64,000 bases of DNA from positions 1,922,001 to 1,986,000 of the forward strand of contig VCCP01000001.1 of the NCBI GenBank assembly GCA_005765155.1, in the 5' to 3' direction. Under the pieces are notes generated by a model. The model did not search any database and had not been told where the DNA came from. It worked only from the letters and a program-made list of their open reading frames with translations. The stretch is from Zelopaecilomyces penicillatus. Lineage: Eukaryota > Ascomycota > Sordariomycetes > Hypocreales > Pseudodiploosporaceae. Below are positions 58,535 through 64,000 of the stretch, piece by piece; positions within the stretch are counted from its first letter, which is position 1, and every line of letters begins with the position of its first letter. A program made the position numbers and the translations under genes.

Positions 58535-59714
58535 ATGTCGCAGCTCAGTTTGGATGCCTACTGGCAGCTGTCTCCTATTGCTAGGTAAGATACTTTTAAC
58601 ATGAACGAACGTCGTTTGTGCTGATGAAACTGCGTGCTAACTCCACTTCTGCAGAAATTTTGCGACTGCTACATTCGTTCTGTCCGCTGGTATTCATTTT
58701 CACCTCATTTCCGGTTATCCCTTCTTCTATGATTCACAGTTCATTCTCCGGTTTCCGCCACACATATGGCGCTTTGTAACATGCTACATGATCACGGGTC
58801 CTAATCTGGGCATCCTATTTGACACATACCTGATTTACAACTATATGAGCCAGCTGGAGAAGGGCCATCCCCGACTAGCCAAGCGGGAAGATGTCGTATG
58901 GTATCTAATTTTCATCTGCTCAACAATAATGGTAGGTGCATGGCTGTCTATTGCTCTATGTTTGCTCCCACTCCCCCTGTTCATATTGTTATCCCTCTTA
59001 TACTGCCCGGATAGTGATGTATTGCATCTACCACTATCACGGTTCCTGAAAACGAGGAAGAGTACCCCTGCATTTCTTGTCGGTCCAATTTCGCAAGGAC
59101 CGGCTTGCGGTGCAGGTATGGTGGGATGTCTCTATCAGCAGCTCGTATGATTACCATTTCACTCGAGTGCCTTGAATTGCTCCCTACATTTCAACACAGG
59201 TTGTGTTTGTCTATTTTGACCATCTAGTCCGGCATGAATGAAGCTGACTTTGGGGCTCAAGGCACTAAGTCATCTGTCCGGATTTCCCATGCCAGTCCTC
59301 ACCCAGGCACTCATCCTGGCAATGTCATATACCGTAACGCAGGAGCAAAAGGGTGCGCAGACGAATTTCATGTTCTTCAACATTCCTTCGCAGACGGTAC
59401 CCTTCGCCATGATGGCCATCAACCTCTTCTTCCCAGGCGGCGTAGGAATTATAATACAGCAGCTTCATGGATTGGCTGCTGCACATCTTTATCTGTTCCT
59501 GTCCAAAATATGGCCTGAGCTGGGAGGTGGAAGAAATCCAATCCCTACCCCTGCCTTCTTATCTAGAGTTGTTCAAAGCCCACGAGTTTCGTCGAGCACT
59601 CACGGCACAGGCATCAGACCATTAGATCGGGCATCTGGTCGCAGTAGTGGTGTGTCATCTGGGCCACTGCCAGACTCTTGGCGAACGCGAGGCCCAGGCC
59701 AACGTCTTGGTTGA
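58535..59714 (+). CDS. Derlin (Der1/Dfm1-like ER-associated degradation membrane protein) with SHP-like tail
   Basis: Exons 58535-58584, 58655-58931 and 59244-59714 give about 265 aa, within the derlin range. The N-terminus reads MSQLSLDAYWQLSPIARNFATAT. The conserved WR motif lies in HIWRFVTCYM. Later blocks are AMSYTVTQEQKGAQTNFMFFNIP, quoted as LAMSYTVTQEQKG, and IIQQLHGLAAAHLYLFL. The usual GxxxG of the last helix pair appears as GLAAA. The protein ends in SWRTRGPGQRLG, which resembles the SHP box used by Dfm1 and metazoan derlins to bind Cdc48/p97. Derlins thin the ER membrane to help misfolded proteins exit for degradation. The second intron (312 nt) is longer than others here and its acceptor at 59243 is my best choice rather than certain. 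Confidence 0.85.
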
Positions 59715-60008
59715 AAGTTCCAGTCCCACATATTGTTTTGTCACGTGGGTCACAATTAGAAAAATAGACAAATGAACCATGACATTGAAATAATGCATTA
59801 TACCTGACGCCTTGCTTGGCAAACCTTACATGTGTGAATGAAAGTTGCCACCCAAAAGATCTTTGCCTGTGCTATCTGTTCCTCGAAAGCTAACATCCTG
59901 AACACCAAAGCTGAAATGAAAGTGAAACAGTCCCAAATTCTCGATGTGAGGCAGCTACAAGTCACTGACTTGGTCATACAGAAAGCATAAAAATTCGTTC
60001 CACCGTGT
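59715..60008. other. Convergent intergenic region (derlin / Cys-rich membrane protein)
   Basis: 294 bp between stop codons of converging genes. Nothing seen. Confidence 0.65.
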
Positions 60009-61689
60009 TCACATTCCATACAATGCGCTCTTACCACTCCGCAAAGGCACTTCTGTATATGCTTCATATTTGTTACTGTTTTTGGGAGTTGGGGGTCGAT
60101 TCCTATCGAGCACCACGATACCCGCCCCTAGTGGTCTATCATCGAACCTGGGGTCGGGGTTCAATAGAGGTGGTGAGATGCGTAATTGTCGTTCACCAGG
60201 GTCATCCGCTGGCGTAGCTGGCTGCAGGGCGAGTTTTGGAGGGGTATATCGCTTGGGTATGCGTATTTTCGGAAGAGACGGTAGAATCATGGATGGTATC
60301 TTAGACCCCCAACTAGACTGTGTCGGACTTGTTATCGCTACAGGCTGAAGTTCAGCCGGTGGTTGAGTAGAGGATGGCTGTAACTTGGAATGCTGTGACG
60401 CATCCTGAACAGCTGAGATGTAAGCCCCAGCTACAAAAGAATCAGGCGTGCTGGGCCTGTGTTTCGATACGGGCGAAGCTGTCTGCTTGCTGTCCCGCTT
60501 GGGAACAACATGTGGTTTGTATGCCTGATGTGCTGGCATCATGTTATCTGGACCCTGGTTGGCGCACCTGGGATCATGTGTATACTGAAGCCGGCCGGTT
60601 CGAGAAGCCTCTTCTAACCGGTCATGGTATTCGTTGTTTTTGTCATCCGACTGGTCCTTCTCATGACGCCGCCTATCATGAAAACCGGGGATGCGACGCG
60701 GTTTGGTTATGACATAGCCCCAGGGATCAACTAAGGTCTTTGGCGTTTCGGGCTCGTCTCCATAGTAGTAGGCGTTATCATAATGTGAATATGCTCTTTC
60801 TCGGCTGCAGTGGACAAGAAACAATCCGATCGCAAGAACAAAGAGTAATACAACACCGACAACGATGCCTATGATGGCAGAGAGGGGCAATGGATGAGAA
60901 TGATGCTTATCGGTAGATGCAACAGGGTTTGTAAGGTTTACGGCATCGGATGTGAACAGTGTCCCGCTAAGACCGAGTGAAGACACGTCGCCAGGGCTCT
61001 GCTTGCAGCCAGCCTCGAGAGCAGTTACGACTATCGCCAAATCAGTTGTATTCTTGGAGGGCGGGCGCTAATGGGAGCTCCTTACAATTGGCCAAATATG
61101 TATGATCATCAGTTGATCGTAAACAGCTAATGCATGGTTCGAGATGGTCACCCATAAAGGTTCCATCTCCGATGCCGCAATAGTCCCATGTAGTATTGAC
61201 ATTGGGAGACGGACCATCACTGGAGAGCGGGCCTTGAAATCGTCCGCAAGCCTTGTCGGTATTGCAAGGTGAATCGGCATTGCTGTCAATGGCCGCTTTG
61301 GGTTTGGAGAATATGCAAGTGCTGAGCGTAAATCGTAGATTATCTAGTGTTGTGGTCAGCGTTGTGATTTCAAGATTTGCCCAAATCTGATAGGCATCCT
61401 CACAGATAAACCACTCCAAATCCGACTCGCCCTCGTGGGCTCGTGTGCTATGTTGCAGACAGTTCAAACATTTCTTGAACTTTTTCCCCTTGCTTGTACT
61501 GAAGTAACCAGAGTCTTTGCAAGTGACGTCGTTGGTGTTGATCGTCGAGGCGGTGGTGTTCCATTCATTTCCGCCTGGGGAATCTAGACAGTGTGTGGCG
61601 CAAGGCGATCCAGGAGCCACCTCGAGACTGTCGATGACTTGGGCGGTAGCCACCAACAACACCGGGAGGACTCTCAATGATGGCCCCAT
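60009..61689 (-). CDS. Secreted-type Cys-rich ectodomain with one membrane span (fungal LPXTG/WSC-like surface protein, family uncertain)
   Basis: Exons 61689-61086 and 61030-60009 join in phase to 541 aa. A signal peptide (about residues 1-20: LRVLPVLLVATAQVID) opens a roughly 230-residue ectodomain. It has many cysteines in CxxC-like pairs (CATHCLDS, KKCLNCLQ, EPCISCLR) and N-glycosylation sequons such as NTT and NLT. A single transmembrane segment lies at about residues 252-274 (SAIIGIVVGVVLLFVLAIGL), followed by a basic and proline-rich cytoplasmic tail of about 265 residues. Hypocrealean genomes carry similar proteins, usually labelled LPXTG-domain or hypothetical. I recognise no catalytic domain. 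The ectodomain-TM-tail layout suggests a cell-surface sensor or wall-linked protein; that is inference. The intron (61031-61085) removes an in-frame stop. Confidence 0.75.
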
Positions 61690-64000
61690 TCTGGATCGAG
61701 TTTGGCGGTAGACTGATTTCTCGTATGTGAGGGAGCTACAGGTGCTGAGCACTAAGACTAAAGCGCCGTTTTCATGATATGCTTGGTGTGTCTTCTCAGC
61801 CTGTCATGATGATGAGAACAGCATTGCTCGGATGATGTGGCGAGCTCAGGCGGCGTGTGAGGTGACAATGATGAAAGTTAAGGGAGTAAAATGGGAAAGA
61901 ATCTCAACTGCAGGTGTCGTGTGGATATGTGGATGGCAACGACACGCACCCTGGCTCACAAGAATGGCTGAACGCGGTGGATCGGTAAATGGCACAACGA
62001 ATGTGGACATGGGAGACTGTAGATAGATATGGGTTGCGAACCATACATCGGGACCGCAGTAACAGGCAGACAGCCCAAACAAATAGGCAGAGCGACGTGC
62101 GGCACAACGGCGTGCATGTCTCTGTGCGTACCTACCTACCTACCTTGCTTAGATAGGTTGAGTACCCCCAGCCTTGCAACCCAAAGCGTGTGCATACTTG
62201 GATACAGGTTGCCCAGACAAGCCAGAGTAGTGAGGCGTTGGTCGATCCGATCAGCGAACCTTGGTCTCCATCCATTTGCGGGGCGGACGGGTGGTGTGCT
62301 TGATGATCTAGGCATCTTGAATTCCAAATGCTACCTTATCTACGCAGTAGACGGACATTTGCTTCGATATCATCAATTTTTTTGCCCTCGCCGCCCGCTT
62401 CTCTTCTCTTCCCGAGATCACCTAACACACAGTGTTTTCCACAGATTGCTCGAGGCCTCTGGTGTCCAGATAAAGCAGGGGCTAGGCGTGCAGTGCCTTG
62501 AGGTGATGAGACAGGCATCTTCAGTCGCACAGAGCATGAGGGTTCGCCCCAGTTGTCAGTGGCCTAGCTTGCATTTGAGCGCGGGCGAGGATCAGATAGA
62601 CGCCAGGAAACTGGGGCCGTCTGGGCCCGGACCAATCCAGAGCCAGAGGCAGACGGGCTGCCGCGAGCGGGATGGGCCCGTTTGGCCCTCACGGCCGCGC
62701 AGAGGGGCTGAACTAAGACCGTCGAGGCGAAGAGAACGAGTCTCGCTGGTCCGACAGAGGGATGTGAGGGTGTGAAGGGCAAACATGCGGTCCGACAGGG
62801 GTCTTGAGTGGCTTGTGACAGACGCGACCGGCAGATGCAACCCTACCTTGCGGATGTCTCGTTTGTTTTTCTCGTCTGGACAATGTTTGCTCCATTTGCC
62901 GGTACCAGCAGGGTACAGGCATGGCGGCGCCTCGTTATTGGAGAAACTGGGTACCCACTTCTCCCCCCCATCCACCTTCCTGCTTTGCCGGCGACCGGAC
63001 TTCGACCGAGTTGAAGGAAGTTGCGCGCAGTATGTGCTGGCTCTTGCCTCCCCATGACTGAGCACTTCAGGTACAAGCCGGAAGTCACTCCTGGACTAAC
63101 CTCTACTGAGGCAGGTACTTCAGTACTTTGGTAACCAACGGCCTCTCCACCTGCACTGAGGAAAATGAAGAACCAACAGCATATTCTCGTCGCACCAGAA
63201 TTTGGAATTTGTCATACCACACAGCCCACACCTGTGCACACCGCATTCTCAGCCAGAGTGAGCAGGAAGGCTGTATGTGTGCCGATGAAGGGGAATCTAT
63301 CGATGTCGCGCAAGCTCTATACCAGCTGGGCAACATATGCGCTGGATCATTGGTAATACCATCGCAAGCGACCAGCGTGGCCTGGCGCGCTAGGAGCCAT
63401 CCGATAGCCGCCCGCCGCGGCTATTCACCACCTCTTGACGGCTTGGCTTTGGCCTCGTCAGTTTCTTCAGAACTAGATAGTCCACTGGGGACGTGCGTGT
63501 GACATCGGCTGCAGCATGGCTGACGGAGCCCATGATGCTGCATGCAAAAGCTGGCACCATCCTGGTCAACACTGCAAGCCCGTCCCGGCAATTCCGCCCC
63601 ACCAATTCGCCGACCCCTCCAGAGTTCAATGGCTTGGTGGACACTCGTAACCAAGTGCGGCGTTCCGTACAGAGAGTGTTCCGTCAGCCCAGTCCATCCT
63701 TTCAAGCTTCCAGCCAGTTGAAAGCACAAAATACATACAGAGTTCTGCCCACCATCTTCGGTGGCTGAAAATGTCCGCGCCATCTCGTTCGAATCAGAAG
63801 ACCATGTTGCTTCTGTGTCTTTCTAGAGGCCGCCACACCCGACACAGCAAGTGTTGACGAAAACAAAACGATCTTCTTTGTCTTGCACCTCCGTAGCTAC
63901 CAGTTGTCGTTTGTTTTGCAAATGATAATAATAAAAACATCGGTCTTTTGGCATCTACACGCATTGCATCCTTTCTACAGGGTTGTAATCTCACTTGATT
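61690..64000. other. Gene-free terminal region
   Basis: 2.3 kb upstream of the Cys-rich gene. It contains a (TACC)4 run at 62129-62144 and several long but featureless frames, the largest at 62029-62775 with no domain. No gene supported; one could start beyond the window edge. Confidence 0.55.
62129..62144. repeat. (TACC)4 tetranucleotide repeat
   Basis: Four perfect TACC units, one of the most compact examples of the TACC/GGTA words that recur in this window's intergenic DNA. Confidence 0.85.

Noticed and set aside
59238..59243. ATG at 59238 as the start of an independent gene
   Set aside because: The frame after it is the C-terminal half of a derlin, and exons upstream (58535-58931) supply the N-terminal half in phase.
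62029..62775. 248-codon open frame on the + strand
   Set aside because: Composition is irregular, with no domain, signal peptide or helix pattern. It overlaps other long frames on the opposite strand in a GC-rich region, where such frames arise by chance.
1..64000. CRISPR arrays, rRNA, insertion sequences or a biosynthetic cluster
   Set aside because: No spaced direct repeats, rRNA sequence, transposase, reverse transcriptase, terminal inverted repeats, polyketide or peptide synthetase signatures were seen.

Overview
This window is a piece of nuclear chromosome from a filamentous ascomycete, most likely a Sordariomycete and probably of the order Hypocreales. The evidence is the gene content, short spliceosomal introns (mostly 50-90 nt, with CTAAC-type branch sites where checked), exon phases that join conserved protein families cleanly, and protein sequences closest to filamentous-fungal forms. 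The genus cannot be fixed from the sequence alone. I recognise 22 protein-coding genes, one further gene I do not recognise, and one tRNA. I see no intact transposon, rRNA, CRISPR array or secondary-metabolite cluster.

Layout: 1-7074 holds no gene I can support. It has simple repeats and a long C/T-rich leader for a GSK-3 kinase gene (7075-8543). Then come the nuclear cap-binding protein CBP80 (10070-12690, +), an RFTS-domain protein with no methyltransferase domain (13388-15874, -), tRNA pseudouridine-55 synthase Pus4 (16695-18277, +), a short Sec2-type Rab exchange factor (18853-19596, -), exosome subunit Csl4 (20928-21637, -), a Yor1-like ABCC transporter (23776-28457, +), a Csi2-like membrane protein (29450-30589, -), Vps68 (32600-33329, +), an unrecognised 152-aa protein (33996-34566, +), Get4 (34661-35718, -), tRNA-Gly(CCC) (36025-36096, +), nucleoporin Pom34 (36439-37273, -), INO80 subunit Ies1 (38070-40135, +), sterol C8-isomerase Erg2 (40686-41515, +), a Ptr2-type peptide transporter (44223-46217, +), the nitrogen regulator NmrA (47450-48826, -), a Zn2Cys6 transcription factor (51961-54648, -), Fcf1 (54955-55616, -), Rfc4 (55966-57099, +), an Rcf2/Rcf3-like mitochondrial protein (57288-57685, -), a derlin with a C-terminal Cdc48-binding (SHP-like) motif (58535-59714, +), and a cysteine-rich single-pass membrane protein (60009-61689, -). 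61690-64000 has no supportable gene.

Most genes are conserved housekeeping functions: RNA processing (CBP80, Pus4, Csl4, Fcf1), chromatin and DNA replication (RFTS protein, Ies1, Rfc4), membrane and protein traffic (Sec2-like, Vps68, Get4, derlin), nuclear pore (Pom34) and sterol synthesis (Erg2). They are not an operon, but several lie as divergent pairs over short shared promoters (Fcf1/Rfc4, RFTS/Pus4, Pom34/Ies1) or as convergent pairs. The peptide transporter and NmrA are convergent neighbours, and a closely spaced pair of GATA-factor motifs lies about 260 bp upstream of the transporter. Large intergenic spaces are rich in TACCTA/TAGGTA words and short tandem arrays.

The points most worth a second look are the catalytic-domain-free RFTS protein (candidate DIM-7/Raf2-type heterochromatin factor), the SHP-tailed derlin, micro-exons of 27 and 32 nt, the unrecognised gene at 34.0-34.6 kb, and the repeat-rich intergenic islands. 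All exon boundaries were read by eye from splice signals and reading-frame continuity; none is confirmed by RNA data.
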